From Isoetes taiwanensis (Eukaryota; Streptophyta; Lycopodiopsida; Isoetales; Isoetaceae): DNA of 64,000 bases. Under the pieces are notes generated by a model. It made no database searches and was not told the DNA's origin. It was given only the letters and a program-made list of their open reading frames with translations. The DNA lies in assembly GCA_021234155.1 (NCBI GenBank), contig JAJEKV010000009.1:12840546-12904545 (forward strand), read 5' to 3'. Shown here piece by piece: positions 42,700 through 55,040 of the stretch. Each line of letters opens with the position of its first letter. Position 1 is the stretch's first letter. A program made the position numbers and the translations under genes.

Positions 42700-43935
42700 A
42701 AAGAGAGGCAATGCTAAAGTTTGGAAAGAATAGGGCCATAACCCTCAAAACTAATGACAAGAGGTACACTAGTTGTGTTCATTGATGTTGTAGATGGCCC
42801 TGGGGTTTCAGCACTGCTCCTGCCTTGGATCTAGCACAGCTCAGACGGTCGACAGGGCCTCTTGCCATCACGTTTTATAGGTGGATTTGATTTTTTGTTC
42901 GGTTTGACGCTCTAGCTCCAATCGGTCCAGCCTCACCCAAGTTCCAGTTCCAGTAGGGGCTCATCTAGCCTCATTTACATGGCGGATCTAGCCTTGGTTG
43001 GCTCTAGCATGAATTTCTCTAAAACAACCCCTCCTTCAGCATCAACCATCTGCTACCAATTCTAATGTCTCAATTTCCTTGCACTCCTGCATCTGACCCC
43101 TGCACACCATGAGCCATAGGACACCCAATAACCAGCGCTTTGGAGTGCGAATGGCCAGGACAAAACCACGACCAATAGTGCAGTCCTTGCTCCCACAACC
43201 TCCACCACATCCTCCGAGCTCCCAGTCTCGGGCTCAGCTTCATGGCCAGACACCAACTGCTCCAGTCAGTTTGCCTTCCTCTCTATTTCGGCCACATCAT
43301 TCTCTTAGGATTGGGCTCAATAACACCCTCGTATATCTTGCAGATTGTTCTTGCGATGTCTGGAGGTCAGAAATGGCTAGCCGTCATGATTACCTTTTGC
43401 TTTATGCAATCATTAGCTTAATCATGGTTCATCTGTCAAGGTTAACTGGTTGTGGCATGGTTAAGTCTTTAGCTTCCAGGATGCGTTAAGTCGCCTCCAT
43501 ATTCTTCAGCATGGCAACCACCTAAAGGGGACTGCATTCTCGGTACAGGAGGATCTTTCTCCAATACAGCTGTGCTAGCGCAGGGATGAACTTTATAGAG
43601 TAAGGGAAGTGCGCCAGCATAAGAAATGAGCAGTTTATGGAGGAGGAGCAATGGTCATTCTAGACCACTGGCCTTCCAACCCGTGGATAGATTATGTCTA
43701 GAACATTTCAATAGCACTAGTATCCTTAGCATCCATGAGCATGTTCATCCTGTTTTTTTGTACTGGAGCTTTCTGACCTTAGGTTTTCTTTGGGCCTTGG
43801 CCCTTTGTGTTCTTTGGGTTTGTTTGGGCTTTTGCCTTCTTTGCTCCGTCTGTTCAGGCTTCCGCCCACTTTTCCTGTATGGGTCCCATAACTCAATTGG
43901 GTTTCCGCGGACGATAAAAGTTTATCTTATCTAAG
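42700..43935 (+). mobile_element. LINE 3' end (3' UTR and tail)
   Basis: The end of the block (about 43860-43935) reads GGGTCCCATAACTCAATTGG, then CGCGGACGATAAAAG and TTTATCTTATC. This parallels the 3' end of the LINE at 30448-30504 (GTCCCATAGGCCAATTGG, GGACGATAAAAA). A T- and G-rich stretch precedes it. Upstream, 43109-43489 is a Pro-rich frame of uncertain origin. The 5' limit of this LINE is not determined. Confidence 0.5.
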
Positions 43936-46370
43936 TGAATTAGCAGTAAGGGCCACTTCCTATTTTTCAATATTAATAAACCCTAGGCTGCCACTATTCT
44001 CACAGCAGTCAGTCATAGAGACTAGAATCCAGCACCTCCAATTTGACCCACTTGCAATAATTTTGACAAGAAGACCCTGAAGTCTAAAGGAGATCTTCTT
44101 AGGGGCTAAGGAGATGGAGGATTGGTAAACATGAGAGGAAGAAATAACAAACGTTGCAAAATAAGCACGACCATTCTTGGATAATTATTTTCTGTTGAGC
44201 ATATCAGCCTTTTCACTAATTTTCTTAATAATATTAGTCCAGTCCGAAGGTCACTAGCATTGATTTCTCTCTTTATGTCAAAGCAAAAGGGACACCCAAA
44301 ATATTAGATTGGTTGTAAGGAGAGGAAAAGCTTGAAGATCACGTGATGTCAACTGCTATGCATCAATAGGGTTCTTCAAGTGGAGTTTTTCTATGGATTC
44401 AACTGAGGTCTCAAATGTTTCCATGGATGGATGGATTTGTTTATAAGTTGAGGCTAAGCTTAAATTTGCATGTTTAGTCTGTTAGAGGCCAGACACGTGA
44501 AGTGTAAGCATCTCTTGATTTTTTCAAGGGACTATTTATGTGATTGCTTTGAGCTACTAGTTGGGTATGTAGGATAAGATTATGTGCAGAAGGGTGGAAG
44601 CATAAATTGCTATTGTATGGGCATGACAAAGTGGAAGGCAAAATTCATGGGAAGTGGTCTAGATCCGGTCGAATTTGCAAAAAGTAGTTTTGATGGAAGC
44701 AAGGATCTATGTGGTTTCTTTTATGGTGTTTCAAGAGGCCAACAACTGCTTAAACTGCTCCGATTCAAAGAAAACATAGATGCGTCAGCAAAAATGCATG
44801 ATAAGGGCCGGATTTGCATTTTAGCAACTAGATTTGGTAAGATGAGGGCGAATTTGAGTGAATCAAAGCTTTTAAGTAGGGCCCAAAAGCTGGTCCACAA
44901 CTAAGGCAGAATAAATCCGACCTGGAAACTATTACAAATGGGACGTAGTAGCAAGAAGGGGGTCGAAATGGCCTGATCCGAGCCTATTCATGCATATTGG
45001 GGAGTCTCATAAGAGATTGGGTTTTGTTTCTTTTCTTGTTATTTATAAGGTTTGCTAGTTTATGAGAGCATATCTTATTACATATGGTTTTAGTCGTTAA
45101 AGTGGGGTATTATATGTTTTTTAGAATGTGATTAGGGCAAAATGGATTTTTTCGTTTCTTGTACGTTTGGAGTGGCGTGGATGTAATTGAGCTGCCTCAT
45201 TCCATGGTTTGATGTAGTCGTCATGTTTAGAAGGTAGTATTTCTGTTTTTAGGAAGATTTAACTACATTACATGGTGAATACAGGTGAGATAGACTATAT
45301 AAATCAAAGCTAAAAATAGGGTTTCGTTGTTCCGCATCTGCATATGCAGAAGGTAGCTTGCTTGTTATGCCTTGGTGATGATCCATTCCAGTATGTAGCC
45401 TTGGCTATGGTGGCCTCTAAGGGCAATTCTGGGGCAGTCAAAGTATTTTTCAAGTCTATGTGCGACTTGGCTTCAAATGGAAAATATGCATCATTTCTGC
45501 TACAATAGAGTTGCCCAATCAATACAGGTTTCTAGTTTTATTTCTAAGCCCTGGTCCTTTGATAAATAGTTCCTTTTGTTTTTACTTTCTTTTGTATTCC
45601 CTGGTATACAAGCAAATCATGCTGTAATAAATTTCTATTGAGCAAATGATATTGTATGATTTAGTTCTTTTTGCGTTGATCTAATGTAAGATATTTTAAT
45701 GTAGGCAGGTTGCTTCACTTGGTCTCTGTTTATCCGTTGAGATTTTATTCTTGTCTTTGCTTTTGGCTATTTATCCGAATACTTGGAATAAGCTACAAAG
45801 CCAAGCCTATCACGTAGCATCAAGATGGTTGTTGTGGTCGAAAGCGAAGAAGGTTGTGTGTTTTTAAGGGTTTGGATATTCCTGTTGATGCTATCTTCCA
45901 AGAAGCTCGAGATACAATTGCTAAGGCCTACCATTGTTCTTCACTTGCTCCTGCCAGGCGACATTTGATCTTTGAATTTTATTTGGGGGTGTTGTCTTAT
46001 GCATAAGCTGGTGGTCCTACTTAGTAGATCATAATTATTCTTTGAGATTTTAATCCCGCCTGTGTAGTTGTATCTATCCGTCTTTTGGCTTGGACTTTTA
46101 ACAAAGTTTGATGTCCTTCAAGCAGAAAGATATAGATATTTTATGATTGAAAATGCTGCTTGATTGGCACAGTGGGAAAGGGTATTGAGGCATTGACAAA
46201 GCCTCATTGATTTCTAAAAAGCAGCCTGTGTTCTTGCTTGTTGTTTGTGCTGCAGAAAAAATGTATGTGAAAATGCTCAGACTTGAAAAAGTAAGGGAAA
46301 ATCATTGTGTCCTTGCATTTGCATATGCATGGGAATAGCCCCTATCCTTTAAGGGTAGCCAGGATACTTG
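43936..46370. other. Stretch without a recognised gene
   Basis: A 106-codon frame at 44584-44904 has no recognisable motif. The rest is AT-rich sequence without visible repeat structure. Confidence 0.5.
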
Positions 46371-46409
46371 AAGCTGTGCATTGCGCAGGGGGTTCGAATC
46401 CCCCAGCTT
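46371..46409 (+). other. tRNA-like T-arm hairpin (tRNA or SINE relic)
   Basis: GGGGGTTCGAATCCCCC forms a perfect 5-bp T-stem with a canonical TTCGAAT loop and fits a Pol III B box (GGTTCGAATCC). It is enclosed by AAGCT...AGCTT, with a TGC...GCA mini-stem in between. No D-arm, anticodon arm or full acceptor stem can be folded upstream, so a functional tRNA is unlikely. Confidence 0.4.
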
Positions 46410-47440
46410 GTTTATTCATTGTACTTGCAGGTGGTGGAACTATGGCATTGGCATCTCGATTCCCAGCTATGGAAAGGCGCAAGCAAAATGTAGGCAGGCC
46501 TTTTTGTGGTCTTCCATCCTGTGGCACAGGCTGCTAGATGCTAATATAGCATCCTTATCCTTTCCTTGCTTTCTATGGCATTTCTCTATGTTAAAGGGAT
46601 TACATTCTAAGTTAAGCTTACTTCTATTCTAGAGTCAACCTTGTATTGGATTTACATTGAATGTTTGTCAAACCCCCTAAAAAATAGAGCCACTTAAGTG
46701 TTTGACCCCATCCCATGCTCAGGTGTGAGCTTTGATGCTCCCAAACGGCATATCTATGGGAATATTCCCAGAGCATGGGGCTGGGAATGCATCAGTGATA
46801 TGAATGCGATATCAGGGTAATAATAATGATATATTTGGAGTTGTTAGTTGTTGCTTTTGTTAAATTTTTGGTATATTAAAATATAGACTAAGTAACCATG
46901 GAGATAATTGGCTTGCACTTTGACTTAAGGAAAAAAAGGAATTTAACCAGTAGAGAGGATATGAGATAAGAGCTGGGAAGAATCACAACTAATAAAAACA
47001 TGCATTGTTGTTAATGGTTCAGTTGGTTTAACTAAGAACTTATGAATGTTGAAAGCTAATGAGCATACTCATAGCCAAGGGATTGTCAGATGGACCCCTT
47101 TTTACCTGGTCTCTAACGTATTATTTACGTTTGATTGCGTTGATCTTACATCCTGCGACCCAGGAGGTGTCAGACCATACCCAGCCCACACGCGGTGACT
47201 GACTATAAGTCTAGCACACCATGTGAGCCCAGTAACAACACCAGCAAGGCCCCACTTCCATATCACCATTGTGGCCATTATCTGGTGCTCAATCACAACA
47301 TAACATCCACAGCCAGATGGGCTTTTGTGCACAGACCGCAATTATTGGGGTTTATAGGATTCTAGCTAGAAACATCTTTACTTCTACTAGCCTTTAGGTC
47401 TCTACCCCCCTTAAACCGGTGCTTCAAACGGCCTCAAACG
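46410..47440. other. Stretch without a recognised gene
   Basis: No frame or repeat of note except a short palindrome TGGGAATATTCCCA near 46757-46770. GC content rises toward 47150. Confidence 0.5.
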
Positions 47441-48842
47441 AACTTGGAAAATCCAACGGGGTTCGCCCGAACCCCAAATTAACCCTGGCAAGAATTCGCT
47501 TAACTCCGGATTCGGCCGAACCCGCACCGGACGTGGTGGGAGCGCTATGGTGCACTTCCCGGCGCGGCATCATCCACCGGGTTCGCCCAAGCGAACCCAA
47601 ACCGCGGTTTGCTGGCGACCCCCACTTGCATTTAATCGACCCCCACCCGCATTTAATAGCCCCCCCGCCAAGCAAAACCCCAAACAAACCCACCGTGAGG
47701 GGGCCACTAGGCTAGGACAAGTCACCAAACCGGCCGGACCACCAGGGCATAAATTCCCGGGTTCGCCTAAGCGAACCCCATGAGGGGACCATTGCCACGC
47801 ACGTGGGTGTGGAGGTGTGGAGTTGCAATATGTTGTTTGGGTCGCCTTGTTTGTCATTCTGTTAATGTGGTTTCCATCCGGTTAACCACAGAGCAAGTCT
47901 TAGCCAAGCTTAAATCGAAAGTCTGCTTTTGTTCGTGAGCAAGACAAAAATATAGCTTGAATTGATAGCTTGAATCCATACCTTCTTTACCTTGTAAAAC
48001 GGGTCGTAGTCTCTTTACCCCGCTCGAAAGCAAGCTTTTAACCCGCTTCTTTACCATGTTCTTTATCCATTTCACGGGCGCTTTGGTTCCCTACCCTCCC
48101 TCAAAGCTCTGCTTCCCTCGAATCTTGCTTTAGTCTCTACAAAATCGTGCATGTCCGGGCAAAATCGTGCATGGCCGCTTTGTTAAAGTCGTAATCCCTT
48201 TGCTGCAGCCTAAAGATCGCTTAGCGCATCCTAAGCAACCAAGAAACCTAAGATTCAACAAAAACTCATTTAAGCCCGCCAGATCAAGCTTAGCAGAGCA
48301 AAAAGCTTCCTTACCCTCCATCAAAACTATGTTTCCCTCAAATCTTGCTTCAATCTCTCGCAAAAATCGCGGCATGTCCCGGGGCGATATCCTTAAATCA
48401 GGCCGCTTTTGTTCTGCTCGTAGCACGAGGGGAGCCATCGCCATTGCAACCAAGAAACCTAAGATTCAACAAAATTGTGCATGTTCGGGGCCGATAAAAA
48501 CCGGGCCATTTTGTTCGCTCGTCAGAGCACACGCGGGGGAGCCATCGCCATCGCCATCGAGTAATCACCGGCCTGCCATCGGGTACCGGGCCAGTCCCCG
48601 CCATTGGGTACGGGTCACGGTGGGTTCGGTTCGCTTAACCCTGTAGGGCGCCAAGCCATCCGCCGCCATCCGCCGCCATCGACGCAGATAACCCCGTTAG
48701 GGTTCGTTTGGGCAAACCCGGCAAAGAACGCCACGTGAATCGCGACACTCGCCATCGCCTTCAACCGTTCGCTGGCGATCCGGCCGGGTTCGCCCGGGCG
48801 AATTTTTCGGGTTCGCCTAAGCGAACCCGATTGGTTCGCGAA
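47440..48842. repeat. GC-rich block with repeated GGGTTCGCC hairpins
   Basis: At least seven inverted-repeat motifs of the type GGGTTCGCCTAAGCGAACCC occur: 47458-47475, 47579-47598, 47759-47778, 48622-48641 (variant), 48700-48719 (variant), 48786-48805 (variant) and 48809-48828. GTTCGCGAAC follows at 48833-48842. Stems are 6-8 bp with 2-4 base loops. Between them lies a duplicated block: AACCAAGAAACCTAAGATTC at 48236 and 48449, and CCTCAAATCTTGCTT-like words at 48115 and 48333. No credible coding frame. Confidence 0.75.
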
Positions 48843-49895
48843 CTCGGTTTCGGGAGCCAATAAAGTGCGCGCCCTTAAACCCAAAAACACAAGAGGTAAC
48901 TACCATAAATCCATACATAACCTCAACTTAAGCAATAGTAGAAGATTAACCATACATCTACTCATATAAAAGCACGAATTCATTATTTAGATAAAATACC
49001 GGGATTTTGAGAATTTTGAGTACAACCCCTCCAGCCCCACCATAAGCAAAAAGTGGTTTACTTTAATTTGAAATTTTGTCCTGCCCGCCATAGGCGGAAT
49101 TAGGTGCATCAAAAACATTGGCTTTAAAAGACATCAAAACACATCCATTTTAGGTGCATCAGCGACCAGGCCTGCAGGTTCTCCGGCGTGAGCAGATAGC
49201 TCCATGTTGGGAATGAACTTCATATTCTTTGCCATAGCCATGACTTTCTGGAATGAATTCCATATTCTCCACCATAACCAGGGCCGGATCTCACCGCCAT
49301 AGCCACAGGGCTTCCAGATTTCAAGGACATCGGCATCGGCCATATCCAAGGCCGGATCTCAAGGCCATAGCCAGGGTTTCTTCTATTCTACTGTAAAATG
49401 TCAGAGAAACAAGGATTTTCTTATCCAGTACCCGTGAGTTCAAAGATTTAGGCGTTCTACTGCGAAATGTCAAAGAAAGAGGGGATTTTCTTATCCAGTT
49501 ACTAGTGAGTTCAAAGAATTCATCTTGTCTTATTGGTATATAGGTGATTTTTACCATTTGATTGCAAATCGGCTCTGCGTTTTACTTTACATGTTTTCTC
49601 TACAAGCTTAAGTTTTGGAATACAAACCCGCTTACATCATACTCTACTTTGATCTCTTCGATTGGCTGAATACTCAATTGTTTCTGGAGTAGTTTCCGTA
49701 CAGAATCTTACAAGCTTTAATTTATGGAAGGTTTATGCTTCACGAAATCGCAATGGTGATATGGATGAGCACGATCCAGGGGACATAACCATATTCTTGC
49801 TTAAGAAAATCACCGCAGCAATTCTCTTGAGCAGGAAAAAATTGTTATTTGATGTTTTTTTTTTCTTCAGATTGTACTTTTTCTTAAGCATTTTC
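48843..49895. other. Non-coding stretch with a 68-bp duplication
   Basis: No gene. A tandem pair at 49386-49446 and 49455-49517 shares TTCTACTG, AAATGTCA, GATTTTCTTATCCAGT and GTGAGTTCAAAGA. GGCCATA and GGCCGGATCTCA words recur around 49270-49370. Confidence 0.6.
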
Positions 49896-50938
49896 AATAT
49901 TGGATAAACAAACATCGCCATGGTGGATTCCGCTCGGCCCAGGTGCTTCACCTTTGGTGATGGCGGCAACCGTCGATCCCCTTGTCCAGCGCAGGTGGGC
50001 GCAGCAGGGGGTCTTGACGGTGGGGGAGTGGTATATCGACGGCCAGCTGGCGCCCTGGTAGCTTTTTCGTCACAGGTTTTGAATTGAGGAGCGGGATTGG
50101 GCTATCTGGGCGCAGGTGGCTAATGCGCTGTCGCTGAACCCCCCCTACCATCAGGGCGTGTGTGGAGTTGTCATCCAAAAGTTGACCCCTCAAACTTCGT
50201 AAAGTCTTGTTATGAGCTTTTGGCAATTCAGGATGAGCTGCCTCCCTCGGACGGCTGGAGTCTCAGGTGCCGGGAGATGACTGGGGTAACATTTGGAGAT
50301 GGGTGTGGAACCAAATCTCGCCCCCTAAGCTTCGGGTGTTGCTGTGGCAGATAGTGCATCAGTCCCTGAGAGTGAATACGTGGGTTCACAGGATCAATCC
50401 CCTGATCAGTGATCGCTGCCCGATGTGTGGTGCTTGTGTTGAGACTCTGGAGCACTATATGTTTCTTTGCACAGAGATCCAGCCGGCATGGCAGTGGGTC
50501 CAGCGCCTCTTTCCCATCTCGCTCCATAGTCAAGAGGTTCTTTTGGGGGTGTATCCTACTGGGTGGTCTCAGCCTCAGCTCTGGCCTTCCATTTGTATAA
50601 GGCTTGGTTACTGTGGCTCATTTGGAAGCGGCGACGCCTGAAGGTGTTCAGGAATGAGGAGGTGCAGCCTGGGGTGTTGATCCCGCAATTGAGGTACAAA
50701 TTATATCTTTCTTACATGGCGTGCCCTCGTAAAGAGTAGTTCAAGGCAGCCGTATGCGAGAGGACCCTCCTCATTGTAGATAGCTTTGGCAGGTTTGTTT
50801 TATGAGTCGTACGTAGGTATGCGTGCCATTTGGGTTCTCGCCCAAGTGTGGGCAAGAGCACCCTAGTATCGCTCTTCTTGTACTTATTATATATTAATTA
50901 ACTTGATCCTTCAAAAAATAAAATATTGGATAAACAAA
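49896..50938 (+). mobile_element. 5'-truncated LINE with 17-bp target-site duplication
   Basis: AATATTGGATAAACAAA is found at 49896-49912 and 50922-50938. The 1,009 bp between them encode the terminal part of a LINE ORF2: WGNIWRWVWNQISPPKLRVL, LLWQIVHQSLRVNTWV, then CPMCGACVETLEHYMFLC (zinc-binding RT tail), and in a shifted frame LLWLIWKRRRLKVFRNEE. The element ends CTTGATCCTTCAAAAAATAAA. The frame contains a few shifts (for example near 50600). A standard target-primed insertion with 5' truncation. Confidence 0.92.
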
Positions 50939-52225
50939 ATTGCTTTAAGATGTATAAAATAAAAATGTTATTTTGTCTTTGGGTGTCAATTTGCACCCAT
51001 TTCTTGTTCTAGAAGATCGCAACTGTGATCTTTCGGAGCCCATCATGTGCAATATCTACGTTAATTACAATGCCATATATTTTAAACATGCCTTGAAAAT
51101 AAGATATATTAGCCTTCAATGTGCAAAATAATCGCGACTGCGATTTGTCCAACCTTTTTTGCTTGTGTTTGGATCATCAACCAGGTCCTTGTGAAGGTAT
51201 TTTTGTGATTTATATGGCTGGTGCAACCTATTTCAAGCTAAACGACAAATCCAAATTTCTCGATATAATGAATTCGTGCTTATAAGGACTAGAAATTCAA
51301 GCTACCTAACTGGTATCCTGGCTAGATCCGTAATCTTTTAGGATCTCCATCTCTCTGGTTTGCACAAGGTTGAACAAGCTGCTCCTCTTCCTAAATCCCC
51401 CCAAATCGATTTGGGGCAAATTCGGGTGGAGGCCCAATTTGATTAACTCTAGATTGACAAGTCCATTAGGGCCAATCGATTTTGGCCCAAATGGCACTTG
51501 CTTAATTAGACTAATTAATAATAATTAACTCTATAATTAGTTATTAATTAGCTAAGATGACAAAATTAGCTTAATTAATTAATGTACTTTTAGCATAGCT
51601 AACTTTAGACCTTTTGGTTTATTCTGTAATGGTTAATGTGCCCTTATGTACCCTTGATGACGTGCAATGGTATTTGTACCATCTTTGTATTTCGAATGCT
51701 TTCGGTGGAGCTTGGATTCTGAAGCTTGGAGTTGCTCGGCACTCCTCAAGCAAGCTAAGCTTCATTATTATGCAGTTTTTGCCCAGCTTGGGACCCACCC
51801 AATTCTTCCTTTTTTTGTAAGAGAGGTTACTATTTTGGCTTTGCAGCTTTTGTAAGCCAACAAAAGATCAAGATGGCTTTCAGGCCACACCGTAAAAGCA
51901 ACCCAAAGAATCTTGCATTCAAAAAACGACCTTGTCCTACGACTCCAGCATTTAAAAACAGAGGAATTTGCATTCGAAAAAGAAGATGGATTTGGATTTG
52001 ACTAAGCAGAGCCAAGATGGGGAGATTTGCTTTGTTTTTCTAGAGACTTTGGTTTTAGTGCCTCAGGAAATGGAAGTCACTTTGATGCACTGGAGGACAG
52101 CCTTTTGAAACAAGAAAGTTCTGCCTAGTACATTAGTCTTTGATCGGTTTTGAAGTGTTCGATGGTTTTCTAAGGAATGATTCTACTATTTTGTAGAAGC
52201 GAATGCAGGTACGACTCACTTCAGT
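50939..52225. other. Stretch without a recognised gene
   Basis: AT-rich sequence with TTAATTA-rich runs at 51500-51590 and short frames without family resemblance. A small hairpin AATCGCGACTGCGATT lies near 51130. No repeat boundaries seen. Confidence 0.5.
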
Positions 52226-52377
52226 GAGGCTTTGCCTTGCTTCTCGACTATAGAGTCGAGAATATATCTATACGTTAAAAAAACTATTCTATTCTATTCT
52301 ATTAATCAATATATTTTATAGTTGATAAGTATTTATAAGTTTTATTTCTAGAACCTAGTTGCACTTAACCAAATAAC

Positions 52378-52531
52378 CATGAATGAATGAAAGAATGAAT
52401 GAATGAATGAATGAATGAATGAATGAATGAATGAATGAATGAATGAATGAATGAATGAATGAATGAATGAATGAATGAATGAATGAATGAATGAATGAAT
52501 GAATGAATGAATGAATGAATGAATGAATGAG
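52378..52531. repeat. (GAAT)n microsatellite
   Basis: About 37 units of GAAT with one early interruption (AAAG), beginning right after the conserved AACCAAATAACCATG start segment of the insertion's first unit. Confidence 0.97.
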
Positions 52532-54239
52532 CCATATGTCCCTCCCCCTTTATTTCCAAATGGATATTACAACACTTCCTCATGTCACTTCAATAAATGA
52601 TCACTTTCATAAACCCTAACACTTTCAATAAACCCGCATGCACACCGGCCTTTTTGGGCATACAAAAACATCAAATTGCCATCTATAAACTCGAATAAGT
52701 TTTGAATGAAGATTTATAAGCCCTCATTGCTAATGTCTACCCACGACCCCAACAAGCTAAGATCCTCGCAAAGCCCTTAATGCTATAATCATAACGAATC
52801 TCAATGAACTGCACTAGTCCAAATTCATCCTCGAGGAAACCTACAAAAAGAAGAAACAACATATACATGGACCCATTCTTGGCACCAAGGCCAGTATATT
52901 CTTGGCACGAGAGCCACCACCCCAAGTCACATCACCATTACTTATCACGCCATATCCCTGGCACAAGGACCACTACGCCAAATCACAAACACCATTATGT
53001 GACACGAGGGCCATTATTCTCCACCCAAAGACCCTCCATATGAACCCTCCAAATCTATACATGGACCATTATGAGAATTGAGCAAAAGAAAACTCCAACA
53101 GTGCAGGGCTAAATAGCTTAGATGGGGGAAGGGGGGCAGGATAGGTGACCACGAAGGGAGAGGCTCAAAGATGGCTGATGAAAATGAAAGAGATGCAAAA
53201 GGCTATAAATACTCTAAGGGATTTCTCTCAACTAGCCTCGTTAATCTTGAAACGCAGATAAATCATACTTCTAGAGCCTAGTTGCGCTCAACCAAATAAC
53301 CATGCTGAAAAAAGAGGCAGAAAATTAGGAAATCGAATGACTAAACAATTAAGGGTATCATGTCATCACTTAAAAAGAAAGGAGGCAACGAAAAATGAGC
53401 ATCAGAGCAGAGCAGCTCCAAATGACTAGGATAGAGAAAAGAAGAGGCCATGGAAACAAGAGAATGAAGCTAAACACCTCCATAATATACCCAATACCTA
53501 CTCAACTTCCAATGAATATAGGGTCAGGACATACAACAAAGTGATATGACATATAAAACACTACAAAAAAATGTAGGCAAGCGACTACTATAAGGCAGAA
53601 AGAGGCTCGAAAGACAACTAGTCTGAACGGTCTTGTATACCACCGCACATTGGCACAAGGATCAACTGAGGTGGACTGCCCTTCGAACCGCCACCCGAGC
53701 ACGTAGACAACACTCGAAATTGACAAGTACATAACTACAAGGTCCAATACAAGCACACAAATAACTGTAAGAGGCCCTCCAAAGGAGCACTACAAATGCA
53801 ATTCACGTAACAAAGCCCGACGGGCCACCAACTAAAGATGCCTCTCACATCAAGCATGTAACAAACAACTCTAGAGCAAAAAATAGGAAGCGTGAGTTGA
53901 AAGGACTAACAAGAAGTGGACTAACAATTACAAACTCTAGAAAACAAAAGTTCAAGAGTTAACGACTCAAATGGGGTATGATATGACATGTACACAACTA
54001 CAAAGGGATGAAGGCATGGACTATGCTAAAGGTGGACATAAGGCTCAAAAGACAACTAGTTTGAACAATCTTGCATGAACCACCACAATATTGGCACAAG
54101 AGTCGACCAAGGCGAATTGGACTCCAAACTGCACGAGGGAACATCGACGCAACTCGTAATTAACAAGCACAAAGCTACAAGATCCATAATATGCTAGCAA
54201 CATAAGCTTAAAGGACCATATTACCATTAGCAGAATCAG

Positions 54240-55040
54240 GAAAAAAATTAAGCATAGTATATATTTTTTCATAAAAAATGATTTGGCTATTTTTCAAAAT
54301 CCTACGGTATTTTATGATATATATTTGGCTAAAGTTATTATTATCATTACATTTATATGTATTTGGACTTGGCTAAACTTTTGAATTAAATATTGCTTTA
54401 AACTTTCAATTGAATATTTTCTTCTAACTAGAAAACGAAAAAAAATGTAAATTCAGTAGTTTTAGACATATTGTACTACAATTACTACAATTACAAATAA
54501 TAATCAATATGAAAAAGCTTTAATAGATGCTCACAACATAGCTTATAACATCCAAAATCTAAACTACGTTTAATGTAATGACATCCTTCTAGATATGGCG
54601 ATCAAATTGCACTTATCTCTAACCTTTGAAGGAAGATGTTATTTTAGGCATCTATATGGATATTGGCCATCTAATGGTATATGTAATAGAAATTCATCGT
54701 TTGAAAACTACTATCACTGATGATGGTAGGTGGGAATGTGTACAAATCTTTAATAAAAAATCATTTTGTTTGGCTATTAATGATTTAACATATAAATATT
54801 GTAATATAAAGAAAGGCTAATCCCCTTTTCTTTAAGGAAAATGGGGAAAATAGTTTGGCTAATCCTAAAAAAAATAATGAAATACTTGTTTTAACTATGG
54901 CTATTTTTTATTTTTTTAAAAGAAATCTCCCTTCATAAAATTCGCCGCAAAAATTGCCTAGACCCCTTAAAAAATCGCCATTTGGCTATTAATAGCCACT
55001 AATTTTTTCCATGGCAGAAATTGTAAAAAACTAGGCTATA
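54240..55040. other. AT-rich sub-insertion
   Basis: The diverged repeat pattern of the 5.3-kb element is interrupted here by AT-rich sequence with recurring TTTGGCTATT words and a perfect palindrome TGGCTATTAATAGCCA near 54982. Repeat similarity resumes at about 55050. Probably a nested insertion; exact ends not found. Confidence 0.4.

Noticed and set aside
46307-46537. Functional tRNA gene around the T-arm at 46388
   Set aside because: No acceptor stem, D-arm or anticodon arm can be formed in the preceding 70 bases.
52365-52583. Protein with repeated SFIH units
   Set aside because: Direct translation of the (GAAT)n microsatellite.
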